From Streptomyces sp. NBC_01255 (lineage in GTDB: Bacteria > Actinomycetota > Actinomycetes > Streptomycetales > Streptomycetaceae), in NCBI RefSeq assembly GCF_036226445.1, contig NZ_CP108474.1:6200001-6264000 (forward strand): a stretch of 64,000 nt of DNA, written 5' to 3'. Within the stretch, counting starts at the first letter, position 1. The number at the start of each line of letters is the position of its first letter. The translations under genes and the position numbers were made by a program. Positions 34,241-43,967 of this stretch are shown here, piece by piece. The notes below the pieces were generated by a model. It ran no database searches, had not been told where the DNA came from, and worked only from the letters and a program-made list of their open reading frames with translations.

Positions 34241-35245
34241 ATGGTCACGAAGAGTCTTCCTGTGGCGAAGGCGCTCAACGAGGCCCTGCGCGCGGCGCTG
34301 GAGGCCGACCCCAAGGTCCTGCTCATGGGCGAGGACATCGGAAAGCTCGGCGGTGTCTTCCGGGTCACCGACGGTCTGCAGAAGGACTTCGGCGAGAGCC
34401 GCGTCATGGACTCGCCGCTCGCCGAGTCGGGCATCGTCGGCACGGCGATCGGTCTGGCCCTGCGCGGCTACCGGCCGGTCGTGGAGATCCAGTTCGACGG
34501 TTTCGTCTTCCCGGCGTACGACCAGATCGTGACGCAGCTCGCGAAGATGCCCGCCCGCTCACAGGGCAAGGTGCGCCTGCCGGTCGTCATCCGGATCCCG
34601 TACGGCGGCGGCATCGGTGCGGTCGAGCACCACTCGGAGTCCCCGGAGGCGCTGTTCGCGCACGTCGCGGGCCTGAAGATCGTCTCGCCCTCGACCTCGT
34701 CCGACGCGTACTGGATGCTGCGGCAGGCCGTCGAGTGCGACGACCCGGTCATCTTCTTCGAGCCGAAGCGCCGCTACTGGGACAAGGGCGAGGTGACTGT
34801 GCCCGACAGCGGCTCCGCCGCGGGCGACGCCATCCCCGGCGAGCTCCACAAGGCGCGGGTCGCCCGCGCCGGCACCGACCTCACCCTCGCCGCCTACGGC
34901 CCGATGGTGAAGGTCTGCCTCCAGGCGGCCGCCGCCGCCGAGGAGGAGGGCCGGTCGATCGAGGTCCTCGACCTCCGCTCGGTGTCCCCGATCGACTTCG
35001 ACACCGTCCAGACCTCGGCCGAGAAGACCGGCCGCCTGGTCGTCGTCCACGAGGCCCCGGTCTTCTTCGGTGCCGGCGCGGAGATCGCCGCCCGGATCAC
35101 GGAGCGCAGCTTCCACCACCTGGAGGCCCCCGTCCTGCGGGTCGGCGGCTACCACGCGCCGTATCCGCCGGCGCGCCTGGAGGAGGAGTACCTGCCGGGC
35201 CTCGACAGGGTGCTCGACGCCGTCGACCGCTCGCTGGCGTACTAG
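34241..35245 (+). CDS. bkdB: Branched-chain 2-oxoacid dehydrogenase E1 component, beta subunit
   Basis: 334 aa transketolase-like subunit. Typical stretches are LMGEDIGKLGGVFRVTDGL near the N-terminus, DSPLAESGIVGTAIGLAL, and the C-terminal transketolase domain (EVLDLRSVSPIDFDTV, VVVHEAPVFFGAGAEIA). It begins 2 bp after the alpha-subunit stop and pairs with it as an alpha2-beta2 E1. Confidence 0.88.
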   Translation: MVTKSLPVAKALNEALRAALEADPKVLLMGEDIGKLGGVFRVTDGLQKDFGESRVMDSPLAESGIVGTAIGLALRGYRPVVEIQFDGFVFPAYDQIVTQLAKMPARSQGKVRLPVVIRIPYGGGIGAVEHHSESPEALFAHVAGLKIVSPSTSSDAYWMLRQAVECDDPVIFFEPKRRYWDKGEVTVPDSGSAAGDAIPGELHKARVARAGTDLTLAAYGPMVKVCLQAAAAAEEEGRSIEVLDLRSVSPIDFDTVQTSAEKTGRLVVVHEAPVFFGAGAEIAARITERSFHHLEAPVLRVGGYHAPYPPARLEEEYLPGLDRVLDAVDRSLAY

Positions 35246-35274
35246 GCGTACCCGGCGCAACAGGGAAAGAGATC

Positions 35275-36636
35275 ATGGCGATTCGCGAATTCAGGATGCC
35301 CGACGTGGGGGAGGGGCTGACCGAGGCCGACATCCTCACCTGGTACGTCAAGCCCGGCGACCCCGTCGTGGACGGGCAGGTCGTGTGCGAGATCGAGACG
35401 GCCAAGGCGGCGGTGGAACTCCCCGTCCCCTACGACGGTGTCGTACGGGAGATCGGCTTCCCCGAGGGCGCGACGGTGGACGTCGGCGCCGTGATCATCT
35501 CGGTCGACACGGCGGCGGGCGCGGAGGAACGGGTCGTAGCGGAGGCCCCCGCGGCCCCCGCGGCCCCCGCGGCCCCCGCGGTCTCCGTGACCTCCGCGGC
35601 CCCCGATGCCTGCGCGGCTTCCGAGGCGCGGCCGGAACGCCGACCGGTCCTCGTCGGCTACGGCGTCGTGGAGTCCTCCGCGAAGCGCCGCCCCCGCAAG
35701 CCGGCCAACGGCACGTCCCCCGGCGGCCGCGGCCCCGCCGCCGGCCCGCGCCCGCTGGCCAAGCCCCCCGTGCGCAAGCTCGCCAAGGACCTCGGGGTCG
35801 ACCTGACGGTCGTCCGCCCCTCCGGCGGGGGAGGCACGATCACGCGCGCCGACGTGCACGCCGCCGCCGTGGTCGACATCGGCACCCGGGAGGTCGTGGC
35901 ACAGCCGGCCGCACCCCCCGTCGCACCGCCGGACGCCCGGGAGACCCGTATCCCCGTCAAGGGGGTGCGGAAGGCGACGGCGGCCGCGATGGTCGGCTCG
36001 GCGTTCACGGCGCCGCACGTCACGGAGTTCGTGACGTTCGACATCACGCGGACGATGAAGCTGGTCGAGGAGCTGAAGTCCGACAAGGACATGGCGGGCC
36101 TGCGGGTCAGTCCACTGCTCCTGGTCGCGAAGGCGGTACTTGTCGCGGTCAAGCGGAACCCGGACATCAACGCGGCCTGGGACGAGGCGGCGCAGGAGAT
36201 CGTGCTCAAGCGGTACGTGAACCTGGGCATCGCCGCGGCCACCCCGCGCGGTCTGATCGTGCCGAACATCAAGGACGCGCACGCCCAGACCCTGCCCGAG
36301 CTGTCGAAGTCCCTGAGCGAGCTGGTCTCCACCGCTCGCGAGGGCAAGACGACCCCGGCGGCCATGCAGGGCGGCACCTTCACCATCACCAACGTCGGCG
36401 TCTTCGGCGTCGACACCGGTACGCCGATCCTGAACCCGGGCGAGGCCGCGATCCTCGCGGTCGGTGCGATCAAGCTCCAGCCGTGGGTCCACAAGGGCAA
36501 GGTGAAAGCACGTCAGGTCACTACCCTGGCGCTCTCCTTCGACCACCGCCTCGTCGACGGCGAGCTCGGCTCGAAGTTCCTCGCGGACATCGCCGCGATC
36601 CTGGAGCAACCGAAGCGGCTCATCACCTGGGCCTGA
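35275..36636 (+). CDS. bkdC: 2-oxoacid dehydrogenase E2 (dihydrolipoamide acyltransferase)
   Basis: 453 aa with one lipoyl domain (about 1-80; lipoyl Lys in CEIETAKAAVELP), an Ala/Pro linker with repeated 9-bp units at about 35550-35581, a peripheral-subunit-binding domain (about 160-200; KPPVRKLAKDLGVDL) and the catalytic domain (about 225-453) ending in SFDHRLVDGELG with HxxxDG. It completes the E1-E2 set; no E3 is present in the window. It is a full-length E2, unlike the single-domain homologue at 4822-5577. Codons end in G or T more often than in the PKS genes. Confidence 0.9.
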   Translation: MAIREFRMPDVGEGLTEADILTWYVKPGDPVVDGQVVCEIETAKAAVELPVPYDGVVREIGFPEGATVDVGAVIISVDTAAGAEERVVAEAPAAPAAPAAPAVSVTSAAPDACAASEARPERRPVLVGYGVVESSAKRRPRKPANGTSPGGRGPAAGPRPLAKPPVRKLAKDLGVDLTVVRPSGGGGTITRADVHAAAVVDIGTREVVAQPAAPPVAPPDARETRIPVKGVRKATAAAMVGSAFTAPHVTEFVTFDITRTMKLVEELKSDKDMAGLRVSPLLLVAKAVLVAVKRNPDINAAWDEAAQEIVLKRYVNLGIAAATPRGLIVPNIKDAHAQTLPELSKSLSELVSTAREGKTTPAAMQGGTFTITNVGVFGVDTGTPILNPGEAAILAVGAIKLQPWVHKGKVKARQVTTLALSFDHRLVDGELGSKFLADIAAILEQPKRLITWA

Positions 36637-36681
36637 ACGGCACGTCCATCAGTCGAACCGAGCACAGGGGAGGCGCACCAC

Positions 36682-38262
36682 ATGGCGCGCGAGTCGGAGT
36701 CGGGGCTGCCGATCGAGCCGGTCTACGGGCCGGGGGCTCTGGAGGGGTGGGATCCGGCGGGGAAGCTGGGCGAGCCGGGTTCGTATCCGTTCACGCGTGG
36801 CGTGTACCCCTCGATGTACACGGGTCGGCCGTGGACGATGCGGCAGTACGCGGGTTTCGGTACGGCGACGGAGTCGAACGCCCGGTACAAGCAGTTGATC
36901 GCGAACGGCACGATGGGTCTGTCGGTGGCGTTCGATCTGCCGACGCAGATGGGTCACGACAGCGACGCGGCGATCTCCTCGGGCGAGGTCGGCAAGGTGG
37001 GTGTGGCGATCGACTCGATCGACGACATGCGGGTGCTGTTCGACGGCATCCCGCTGGACAAGGTCTCGACGTCGATGACGATCAACGCCCCCGGCTCCCT
37101 CCTTCTCCTCCTGTACCAGTTGGTCGGTGAGGAGCAGGGTGTTCCGGCGGACAAGCTGACGGGCACGATCCAGAACGACGTGCTGAAGGAGTACATCGCG
37201 CGGGGCACGTACATCTTCCCGCCGAAGCCTTCGCTGCGTCTGATCGCGGACATCTTCAAGTACTGCCGGGCCGAGATCCCGAAGTGGAACACGATCTCGA
37301 TCTCGGGCTATCACATGGCCGAGGCGGGTGCGTCTCCGGCGCAGGAGATCGCGTTCACCCTCGCGGACGGCATCGAGTACGTCCGCACGGCGGTCGCGGC
37401 CAGCATGGACGTGGACGACTTCGCCCCGCGTCTCTCCTTCTTCTTCGTGGCCCGCACGACGATCCTGGAGGAGGTCGCGAAGTTCCGTGCGGCCCGTCGG
37501 ATCTGGGCGCGGGTGATGAAGGAGGAGTTCGGCGCGAAGAACCCCAAGTCGCTGATGCTCCGCTTCCACACCCAGACGGCGGGTGTGGCCCTCACGGCCC
37601 AGCAGCCGGAGGTGAACCTGGTCCGCGTGGCGATCCAGGGCCTGGCGGCCGTCCTGGGCGGAACGCAGTCGCTCCACACGAACTCCTTCGACGAGGCGAT
37701 CGCGCTCCCGACGGACAAGTCGGCCCGTCTGGCCCTGCGTACGCAGCAGGTCCTCGCGTACGAGACGGACGTGACGGCGACCGTCGACCCGTTCGCCGGC
37801 TCGTACGTGGTCGAGAAGATGACGGATGACGTGGAGGCCGCGGCGCTTGAGCTGATGGCCAAGGTCGAGGACATGGGCGGCGCGGTCGCGGCGATCGAGC
37901 GCGGTTTCCAGAAGGGCGAGATCGAGCGCTCGGCCTATCGGATCGCGCAGGAGACGGACAGCGGCGAGCGGGTCGTCGTCGGTGTCAACCGCTACACGAT
38001 CGACGTCGAGGAGCCCTACGAGCCCCTCCGCGTCGACCCGGTCATCGAGGAGGAACAGGCGGCGCGCCTCGCGAAGTTGCGGGCCGAGCGCGACCAGACG
38101 GCCGTCGACGTCGCCCTCATCGAGCTGAGGAAGGCGGCGGAGGGCACGGACAACGTCCTCTACCCGATGAAGGACGCGCTCAAGGCGCGGGCGACGGTCG
38201 GCGAGGTCTGCAACGCCCTGCGCGAGGTCTGGGGCACGTACGTCCCCACCGACGCCTTCTAG
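36682..38262 (+). CDS. Acyl-CoA mutase large subunit (methylmalonyl-CoA mutase family, no B12 domain)
   Basis: 526 aa. The substrate-binding barrel is complete ([74 protein letters not shown]), but the protein ends at [14 protein letters not shown] without the C-terminal cobalamin-binding domain. It therefore needs a separate small subunit, as in isobutyryl-CoA mutase or split methylmalonyl-CoA mutases; none is in the window. The Tyr and Arg I align with methylmalonyl-CoA-binding residues are kept, so the substrate is open. It follows the E2 gene by 45 bp with an AGGGGAGG site. Third positions use more G and T than in the PKS genes. Confidence 0.88.
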   Translation: MARESESGLPIEPVYGPGALEGWDPAGKLGEPGSYPFTRGVYPSMYTGRPWTMRQYAGFGTATESNARYKQLIANGTMGLSVAFDLPTQMGHDSDAAISSGEVGKVGVAIDSIDDMRVLFDGIPLDKVSTSMTINAPGSLLLLLYQLVGEEQGVPADKLTGTIQNDVLKEYIARGTYIFPPKPSLRLIADIFKYCRAEIPKWNTISISGYHMAEAGASPAQEIAFTLADGIEYVRTAVAASMDVDDFAPRLSFFFVARTTILEEVAKFRAARRIWARVMKEEFGAKNPKSLMLRFHTQTAGVALTAQQPEVNLVRVAIQGLAAVLGGTQSLHTNSFDEAIALPTDKSARLALRTQQVLAYETDVTATVDPFAGSYVVEKMTDDVEAAALELMAKVEDMGGAVAAIERGFQKGEIERSAYRIAQETDSGERVVVGVNRYTIDVEEPYEPLRVDPVIEEEQAARLAKLRAERDQTAVDVALIELRKAAEGTDNVLYPMKDALKARATVGEVCNALREVWGTYVPTDAF

Positions 38263-38272
38263 GAACCGCGGA

Positions 38273-38312
38273 CGGCGGCCCCGCCTCTCCGTCGGAGAGC
38301 GCGAGGCCGCCG
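38273..38312. terminator. Bidirectional stem-loop between the mutase gene and the convergent reductase gene
   Basis: CGGCGGCC (38273-38280) pairs with GGCCGCCG (38305-38312), and an inner CTCTCCG/CGGAGAG stem closes on a 1-nt gap. It starts 10 nt after the mutase stop in a convergent gap. Confidence 0.75.
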
Positions 38313-38320
38313 CACCTCCC

Positions 38321-38980
38321 TCACACGCTCCCGGCGCGTGGGCCCGACGCATAGGCCAGAGGCGGCGCGATCGCCTGGACGTCCGCCTGCTCCGCCACCC
38401 ACAGTCCGATGAACAGCGCGGCGGTCGCCTCCAGCAGTCCGGCCCGGTCGAGGCCGCCCGCGGCCACCGGCTCGCAGCCCGTGTCCCGCACCAGCTCGTC
38501 CACCCGTGCGCGTGCCGCCTCGTCGTCCCCGCAGACCGGAACGGCCAGGGGTCGGCCGTCGAAAACCGGCGGGGTCATCCGCCACACGTCCTCGTGGCAG
38601 AGGTTGAACGCCTTGACGACGTGTGCGCCGGGTGCCGCCGAGGCCAGTCGGCGCGCCGCCGAGGGGCCGCCCTCCGTCAGGAGACGGAAGCCGGGCCCGA
38701 CCGGATTGGTGCAGTCGAGCAGGACCTTCCCGTCCAGCGGCGCCCGGAGCTCCCCGACGACCTCCGCGCCCGCCTCGTACGGCAGCGCGGCGAGCACCAC
38801 CTCGCCGAAGGCGGCCGCCGCCCGCAGGCTCCCGTGCCCCGCGCCGCCCCCGATGCGCGCCGCGAGCCGCCGGGCCTTCCGCTCGTCCCGGCCTCCGACC
38901 AGCACCTCGTGGCCGGCGCGCGCCCAGTGCGTGCCCAGCGCGTCCGCCATGTTCCCCGTTCCCAGCACGCCGATCTTCAA
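38321..38980 (-). CDS. NADPH-binding reductase, F420-dependent NADP reductase-like
   Basis: 219 aa. The N-terminal Rossmann motif KIGVLGTGNMADALG and VGGRDERKA mark an NADP-binding domain as in NADPH:F420 oxidoreductases and the P5C reductase superfamily. VVKAFNLCHEDVWR matches the family core region. It is divergent from the HxlR regulator gene, which probably controls it. The physiological substrate is unknown. Confidence 0.8.
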   Translation of the reverse strand: MKIGVLGTGNMADALGTHWARAGHEVLVGGRDERKARRLAARIGGGAGHGSLRAAAAFGEVVLAALPYEAGAEVVGELRAPLDGKVLLDCTNPVGPGFRLLTEGGPSAARRLASAAPGAHVVKAFNLCHEDVWRMTPPVFDGRPLAVPVCGDDEAARARVDELVRDTGCEPVAAGGLDRAGLLEATAALFIGLWVAEQADVQAIAPPLAYASGPRAGSV

Positions 38981-39055
38981 CGATCCGTTCCTCTCGTGTC
39001 GGTCCCAACGGCCTTCGGGACGACACTAGGAAGCCCGTCAGGCACCATTCAGTAC

Positions 39056-39406
39056 GTGACGACCGACGCCTATCTCGCCGACTGCCGTGCCCGCCTCGCC
39101 TTCGACCTTCTCTCCAACACCTGGAACGCGGTGCTGATCTGGGTCCTGCGGGACGGTCCCGGACGCCCCGGCCAACTGCGCGAGCGCATCGGCGGCATCA
39201 GCCCGAAGGTCCTGACCGAGACGCTGCGGCGGCTGGAGTTCAACGGGCTGGTGGAACGGAAGGCCTATGCCGAGGCGCCGCCCCGGGTCGAGTACGAACT
39301 CACCGCCCTTGGAAGGTCGTTGCTCGACCCGATCGAGGCGTTCGGGGCCTGGGCCTTCGAGCACGGCGACGAGGTCATGGCCGCCCAGGAACGACACGGC
39401 GGGTGA
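39056..39406 (+). CDS. HxlR-family transcriptional regulator
   Basis: 116 aa winged-helix protein. The family core is visible: LLSNTWNAVLIWVLRDGPGRPGQLRERIGGISPKVLTETLRRLEFNGLVER, read here in parts as helix-turn-helix and wing. The GTG at 39056 is the best start; longer in-frame extensions run into the divergent promoter region. It is 75 bp from the divergent NADP-binding reductase gene, a standard arrangement for HxlR sensors of redox or electrophile stress. No Cys is visible, so a redox Cys switch is unlikely. Confidence 0.88.
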   Translation: MTTDAYLADCRARLAFDLLSNTWNAVLIWVLRDGPGRPGQLRERIGGISPKVLTETLRRLEFNGLVERKAYAEAPPRVEYELTALGRSLLDPIEAFGAWAFEHGDEVMAAQERHGG

Positions 39407-39413
39407 ACTCGCC

Positions 39414-39848
39414 TCAGGCGAGGACCTCGATCCTCCACTGGGGGTCGCGGTCGTCCGTCCGGGCGAACACGCGCTTGGGGAGCAGTGAGCGGTCCTCGAA
39501 GAGGTCGCGGCCGAGCGCGAAGCCGTTCTGGTCGATGGCGTAGATCCCGTCCCGGAGGTCGTCGAGGCGGGTGACCGTGGTGGCGCCGTCCTCGTCGACG
39601 CGCTGGAGGCGCCAGACGGAGGCGGGGGAGTCGTCGGGCCGGACGACGACCGGGGCCCGCTCGCCGCCCTCGGCGACGACGGTGTCCTCCGTGCCCTTCA
39701 CAGTGAACCGGAACCCGCCGTCCTCCGGGCTCACGGCCCACTCGGCGGCATGCTGCCGTTCGATGAGCAGGCCCACCAGGTGTCCGTCCAGGACGCCGAC
39801 CGGGGCCTCCTTCGCGTACAGCTTCACGACCTTGACGATGTCCGACAT
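39414..39848 (-). CDS. Small beta-rich protein, possibly I66-type protease inhibitor-like
   Basis: 144 aa, no signal peptide, rich in alternating hydrophobic residues as in beta-trefoil proteins. The end (DGIYAIDQNGFALGRD, EDRSLLPKRVF, DPQWRIEVL) recalls actinobacterial proteins annotated as I66 serine protease inhibitor homologues, but I am not certain. It converges on the HxlR gene and is divergent from the NTF2-like gene. Confidence 0.55.
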   Translation of the reverse strand: MSDIVKVVKLYAKEAPVGVLDGHLVGLLIERQHAAEWAVSPEDGGFRFTVKGTEDTVVAEGGERAPVVVRPDDSPASVWRLQRVDEDGATTVTRLDDLRDGIYAIDQNGFALGRDLFEDRSLLPKRVFARTDDRDPQWRIEVLA

Positions 39849-40002
39849 CGAGCCTCCTGTGCTGAGTGCGGCAGTTGTCCCGATCCTGCCCGGCCGGACG
39901 TGGCGCGGGCCAGTGAACACGCAGGTGCGTCCGAGCGACAGACGGCCCGCGCACGGCCGTGGTCCTCGGGGCGGGCGGGGCGTCGGGTGTACGGGTAGGG
40001 GC

Positions 40003-40326
40003 ATGACGATCCCCGTGAGCCACCTCACCGACCCGACCGTGCGTGCCTTCGTCACGGCTCTCAACGCCAACGACGAGCAGGCCCTCCACGGGCTCCTGAC
40101 CCCCGACGCGACCATGACCGACGACGGCTCCGACCGCGATCTCCGCGAGTGGCTCGACCGGGAGGTCTTCTCCTCCCGCGGGCACATGGGCGTCGAGTCG
40201 GAGGCGGACGACGGGCGGGTGCTCGTCGCCACCTACCGCAACGACACCTGGGGCGAGATGCGGACCAAGTGGCAGTTCACCGTCGAGGGAGGGAAGATCT
40301 CCCGCTTCGAGACCGGCCAGGCGTAA
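40003..40326 (+). CDS. Small SnoaL/NTF2-like protein
   Basis: 107 aa. The pattern of an N-terminal helix pair (VRAFVTALNANDEQALHGLLTPDATMTDDGSDRDLREWL) followed by beta strands (VLVATYRN, MRTKWQFTVEGGKISRFETGQ) fits the cone-shaped NTF2/SnoaL fold. Function unknown. It is monocistronic, transcribed away from the I66-like gene. Confidence 0.72.
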   Translation: MTIPVSHLTDPTVRAFVTALNANDEQALHGLLTPDATMTDDGSDRDLREWLDREVFSSRGHMGVESEADDGRVLVATYRNDTWGEMRTKWQFTVEGGKISRFETGQA

Positions 40327-40334
40327 CCCCCCCA

Positions 40335-40380
40335 CCCGGCCGTCGGCCGGGGTGCTAGGGCCTGTCCGACACCGCCTAGC
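40335..40380. terminator. Stem-loops between convergent NTF2-like and SDR genes
   Basis: CCCGGCC (40335-40341) pairs with GGCCGGG (40345-40351) over a 3-nt loop, and GCTAGG (40354-40359) pairs with CCTAGC (40374-40379) next to it. The convergent location supports a bidirectional terminator. Confidence 0.6.
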
Positions 40381-41119
40381 CCCGGCCGATGTACGGCATC
40401 GCCGTCGCCATCACCGTCGCGAACTGGACGTTCGCCTCCAGCGGCAGCGCCGCCATGTGCACCACCGTCGCCGCGACGTCCGCCGCGTCCATCACCGGCT
40501 CCGCTGCCAGCTGCCCGTCGGCCTGGAGGATGCCGGTCTGCATGCGGGCCGTCATCTCGGTGGCCGCGTTGCCGATGTCGAGCTGGCCGCAGGCGATCCG
40601 GTACGGGCGCCCGTCGAGCGACAGTGACTTCGTCAGGCCCGTCATGGCGTGCTTCGTCGCCGTGTACGCGATCGAGTGCGGGCGCGGCACGTGCGCGGAG
40701 ATCGAGCCGTTGTTGATGATCCGGCCGCCCTGCGGGTCCTGCTCCTTCATGGCCCGGAAGGCCGCCTGAGCGCAGAGGAACGCGCCCGTCAGGTTGACGT
40801 CGACGACCGCGCGCCAGGTCTCCGGGTCCAGGTCCTCGACGGGAACGCCGCCGCCCGCGAACGTACCGGCGTTGTTGAAGAGCAGGTCGACCCGTCCGTA
40901 CCGGTCCCGTACGGCCGCGAAGAGCGCCGCGACCTCCGCCGCCGAGGTCACGTCCGTCGGGACCGTCAGGAAGTCGCCCGCCGGGAGAGCCGCGGCGGTC
41001 TCCTCCAGGGCCGTGGCCCTGCGGCCGGCCAGGGCCACCGACCAGCCGGCCTCCGCGAGGGCCAGTGCCACGCTCCGGCCGATGCCCGATCCCGCTCCCG
41101 TCACCACTGCGATGCTCAT
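40376..41119 (-). CDS. Short-chain dehydrogenase/reductase
   Basis: 247 aa classical [11 protein letters not shown] (residues about 7-14) binds the nucleotide, LLFNNAGT is the NNAG motif, and the catalytic Ser (NNGSISAH), Tyr and Lys (YTATK) are present. Substrate unknown. It is divergent from the phoD gene across 135 bp. Confidence 0.9.
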   Translation of the reverse strand: MSIAVVTGAGSGIGRSVALALAEAGWSVALAGRRATALEETAAALPAGDFLTVPTDVTSAAEVAALFAAVRDRYGRVDLLFNNAGTFAGGGVPVEDLDPETWRAVVDVNLTGAFLCAQAAFRAMKEQDPQGGRIINNGSISAHVPRPHSIAYTATKHAMTGLTKSLSLDGRPYRIACGQLDIGNAATEMTARMQTGILQADGQLAAEPVMDAADVAATVVHMAALPLEANVQFATVMATAMPYIGRG

Positions 41120-41254
41120 GGGCGCGCAGCGTACGCGAGACGCGTGCCCCATGAACTCATCCGTCCGACACGTGGATGTTCTGTACCCGACAACGCGGCG
41201 TCGTCCTGCCCTCCTCGAATGACGGAAGCACACCATCCGTCCGGGGAGGGGCAC

Positions 41255-42898
41255 ATGGATCACATACAGGGCCGCGCGCAGGGTCATTCCGAGGAACTCC
41301 GCGCCGCCGCACGCCACTTCGGCCGCCGCCGGTTCCTCACCGTCACCGGGGCCGCCGCCGCGCTCGCCTTCGCCACCCAGCTGCCCGCCGCCGGCGCGGC
41401 GGCCGCCGCCGAGCTCGACGGCCGGCGCGTCACCGAGGACCCGTTCACCCTGGGGGTGGCATCCGGCGACCCGCTGCCCGGCTCCGTCCTGCTCTGGACC
41501 CGGCTCGCACCCCGCCCCTTCGAGCCCGGCGGCGGCCTGCCCGCGTCGCGCGTCTCCGTCCACTGGGAGATCGCCCGCGACGAGCGCTTCACCCGGACCG
41601 TCCGGCGCGGCCGGGTCACCGCGCATCCGGAGTTCAGCCACACCGTCCACGTCGAGGTCGACCACCTCGACCCCGGCCGCGTCTTCTTCTACCGCTTCCG
41701 CGTCGGCGACTGGACCAGCCCCGTCGGCCGCACCCGCACCGCCCCGTCGCCCGTCGCCCGGAACTCCGGGTTGAAGCTCGCCGCCGTCTCCTGCCAGGCC
41801 TACCACGACGGGTACTTCACGCCCTACCGCCACCTCGCGCAGGAGGACGTCGACGTCGTCTTCCACCTCGGCGACTACCTGTACGAGTACGCCGTCAACG
41901 CCACCGGCGGCGCCCGCGCCTACACCGACCGCACCCTCCCGGCCGTCTTCAACCGCGAGACGATCACCCTGGAGGACTACCGGCTGCGCTACGGGCTCTA
42001 CAAGTCGGACCCCGACCTGCGCGCCGCGCACGCCGCCCACCCCTTCGTCGTCACCTGGGACGACCACGAGACCGAGAACAACTACGCGGGCGGCACCCCC
42101 GAGAACGGCGTCCCGCCGGAGGAGTTCCTGCTCCGCCGCGCCGCCGCCTACCGCGCCTACTGGGAACACCAGCCGCTGCGCCGCCCCCAGCAGCCGGAGG
42201 GCCCGGACATGCGGCTCTACCGGCGGCTGCGGTTCGGGCGCCTCGCGCAGTTCGACATCCTCGACACCCGCCAGTACCGCTCCGACCAGGCGTACGGGGA
42301 CGGCTGGCAGGTCCCGGGCCCCGAGTCCGAGAACCCGGCCCGCACGATGACCGGCGCCGCGCAGGAGCGGTGGCTGCTCGACGGCTGGCGCTCCGCCCGC
42401 ACCCGCTGGAACGTCCTGCCGCAGCAGGTCGTGTTCGCCGAGCGCCGCGACCGCCCCACCGCCGACTTCAAGCTCTCCATGGACTCCTGGGACGGCTACC
42501 CCGCCTCCCGGCAGCGGATCCTCGCGGGGGCGGAGGCCGCCGGCGTCGAGAACCTCATGGTGCTCACCGGCGACGTCCACGTCGGGTACGGCCTCGACAT
42601 CAAGGCCGACTTCCGCGACCCGGCCTCCCGGACCCTCGGCACCGAGATCGTCGCCACCTCGATCAGCAGCGGCAAGGACGGCGCCGACCGGCCGGCCAAC
42701 TACGACAAGCTCACCCAGGCCAACCCGCACATGCGGTTCTACAACGGGCGGCGCGGCTATGTGACGGTGGCGCTCGACGAGGACGGCGCCCGCGCCGACT
42801 TCCGTACGGTCCCGTACGTCACGACCCCGGGCGCCCCCGTCACCACCGCCGCCTCCTATGTGACGGAGGCGGGCAACCCGGGCCTCACACCCGCGTAG
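41255..42898 (+). CDS. phoD: PhoD-family alkaline phosphatase / phosphodiesterase, Tat-exported
   Basis: 547 aa. A twin-arginine signal ([19 protein letters not shown], residues about 23-41) leads the protein to the Tat system. An N-terminal fibronectin-like PhoD domain precedes the metallophosphatase core with [35 protein letters not shown] and LTGDVHVGY as metal-binding segments. It releases phosphate from extracellular esters under phosphate limitation in Streptomyces. GGGGAGGGG precedes the ATG. I looked for PhoP box repeats upstream and saw none that are clear. Confidence 0.92.
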   Translation: MDHIQGRAQGHSEELRAAARHFGRRRFLTVTGAAAALAFATQLPAAGAAAAAELDGRRVTEDPFTLGVASGDPLPGSVLLWTRLAPRPFEPGGGLPASRVSVHWEIARDERFTRTVRRGRVTAHPEFSHTVHVEVDHLDPGRVFFYRFRVGDWTSPVGRTRTAPSPVARNSGLKLAAVSCQAYHDGYFTPYRHLAQEDVDVVFHLGDYLYEYAVNATGGARAYTDRTLPAVFNRETITLEDYRLRYGLYKSDPDLRAAHAAHPFVVTWDDHETENNYAGGTPENGVPPEEFLLRRAAAYRAYWEHQPLRRPQQPEGPDMRLYRRLRFGRLAQFDILDTRQYRSDQAYGDGWQVPGPESENPARTMTGAAQERWLLDGWRSARTRWNVLPQQVVFAERRDRPTADFKLSMDSWDGYPASRQRILAGAEAAGVENLMVLTGDVHVGYGLDIKADFRDPASRTLGTEIVATSISSGKDGADRPANYDKLTQANPHMRFYNGRRGYVTVALDEDGARADFRTVPYVTTPGAPVTTAASYVTEAGNPGLTPA

Positions 42899-43886
42899 CC
42901 GCCACCTCGGAGGGATAGCGGACGCCGACGCGCTCCCGTACGGCGTCGAGCGTCCGCATCACCGCGAGCGAACCGTCCAGCGGCACGAGCGCCGACTCCG
43001 TCGCGCCCGCCCGCAGGCAGCGCATCACCTCGGCGGCCTCGTGCCGGAGCGAGTGCGGGTCGTCCTCGTTGACGAACTCCTCCGGCTCGTGGCCCTCCCG
43101 GTGCAGCGTGAACCGCTCGGGGAAGAAGAAGCCGCGCGGCACGTCGATCCGGCCGAGCGTGCCCGTCACGGACGCCGTCAGAGGGGTGTCCGCGACGAGC
43201 GAGCAGGACAGCAGCGCCGAGGCGCCCGAGTCCCAGCCCAGCAGCATCCCCGTGTTCAGGTCGACGCCCTCCGGCGAGATCAGCGCGTGCGCCTGGACGG
43301 TGTCCGGCTCGCCGAGCAGCAGCTGCGCGAACGACACCGGGTACACCCCCAGGTCGAGCAGCGCCCCGCCGCCCACCGCCGGGTCCCGCAGCCGGTGGTC
43401 GGCCGCGAAGGGGCCCTGGAGCCCGAAGTCCGCCTGTACGGTCCTGACCTCGCCGATCGCCCCGTCCCGCACGAGTTCCGCGAGCCGCCGGATCAGAGGG
43501 TTGCAGTACATCCACATGGCCTCCATCAGGAAGAGGCCGCGGTCCCGGGAGAGGGTGACCAATTCCTCCGCCTCGCGGGCGTTGAGCGTGAGAGCCTTCT
43601 CGCAGAGCACCGCCTTTCCCGCCTCCAGGGCGCGGCCGGCCGCCTCCCGGTGCGCGTGGTGCGGCGTCGCCACGTACACGACGTCGACGTCCTCGTCGGC
43701 GAAGAGCCCCGCCCACTCGCCGTACGCCCGCGGGATCCCGAACCGGTCCGCGAAGGCCTTCGCGGACGCCTCCGTACGGGACGCCACCGCGACGACCTCG
43801 GCGCCTTCGAGCGTCAGCAGGTCCGCCGTGAAGCGTTCCGCGATGCCGCCCGTCGCCAGGATTCCCCAGCGAACCGTTTCCTTCAT
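42885..43886 (-). CDS. Gfo/Idh/MocA-family oxidoreductase
   Basis: 333 aa. The N-terminal NAD(P)-binding motif [22 protein letters not shown] and the conserved CEKALTLN (EKP-type motif, here EKA) identify the family; the C-terminal alpha/beta domain follows (about 130-250). Substrate is probably a sugar or polyol but is not known. Its 3' end overlaps the convergent phoD stop by 14 bp. It is divergent from the exporter gene. Confidence 0.87.
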   Translation of the reverse strand: MKETVRWGILATGGIAERFTADLLTLEGAEVVAVASRTEASAKAFADRFGIPRAYGEWAGLFADEDVDVVYVATPHHAHREAAGRALEAGKAVLCEKALTLNAREAEELVTLSRDRGLFLMEAMWMYCNPLIRRLAELVRDGAIGEVRTVQADFGLQGPFAADHRLRDPAVGGGALLDLGVYPVSFAQLLLGEPDTVQAHALISPEGVDLNTGMLLGWDSGASALLSCSLVADTPLTASVTGTLGRIDVPRGFFFPERFTLHREGHEPEEFVNEDDPHSLRHEAAEVMRCLRAGATESALVPLDGSLAVMRTLDAVRERVGVRYPSEVAATRV

Positions 43887-43967
43887 GTTCCCCACCCGTC
43901 CCCACCTGTCCCACAGAGGTCTCGACCATGCCGATCGAGCTGAGAGCATAGGCAAGGATTCAACGAA

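Noticed and set aside
36637..36681. Cobalamin riboswitch before the mutase gene
   Set aside because: The gap is only 45 nt, too short for such an element.
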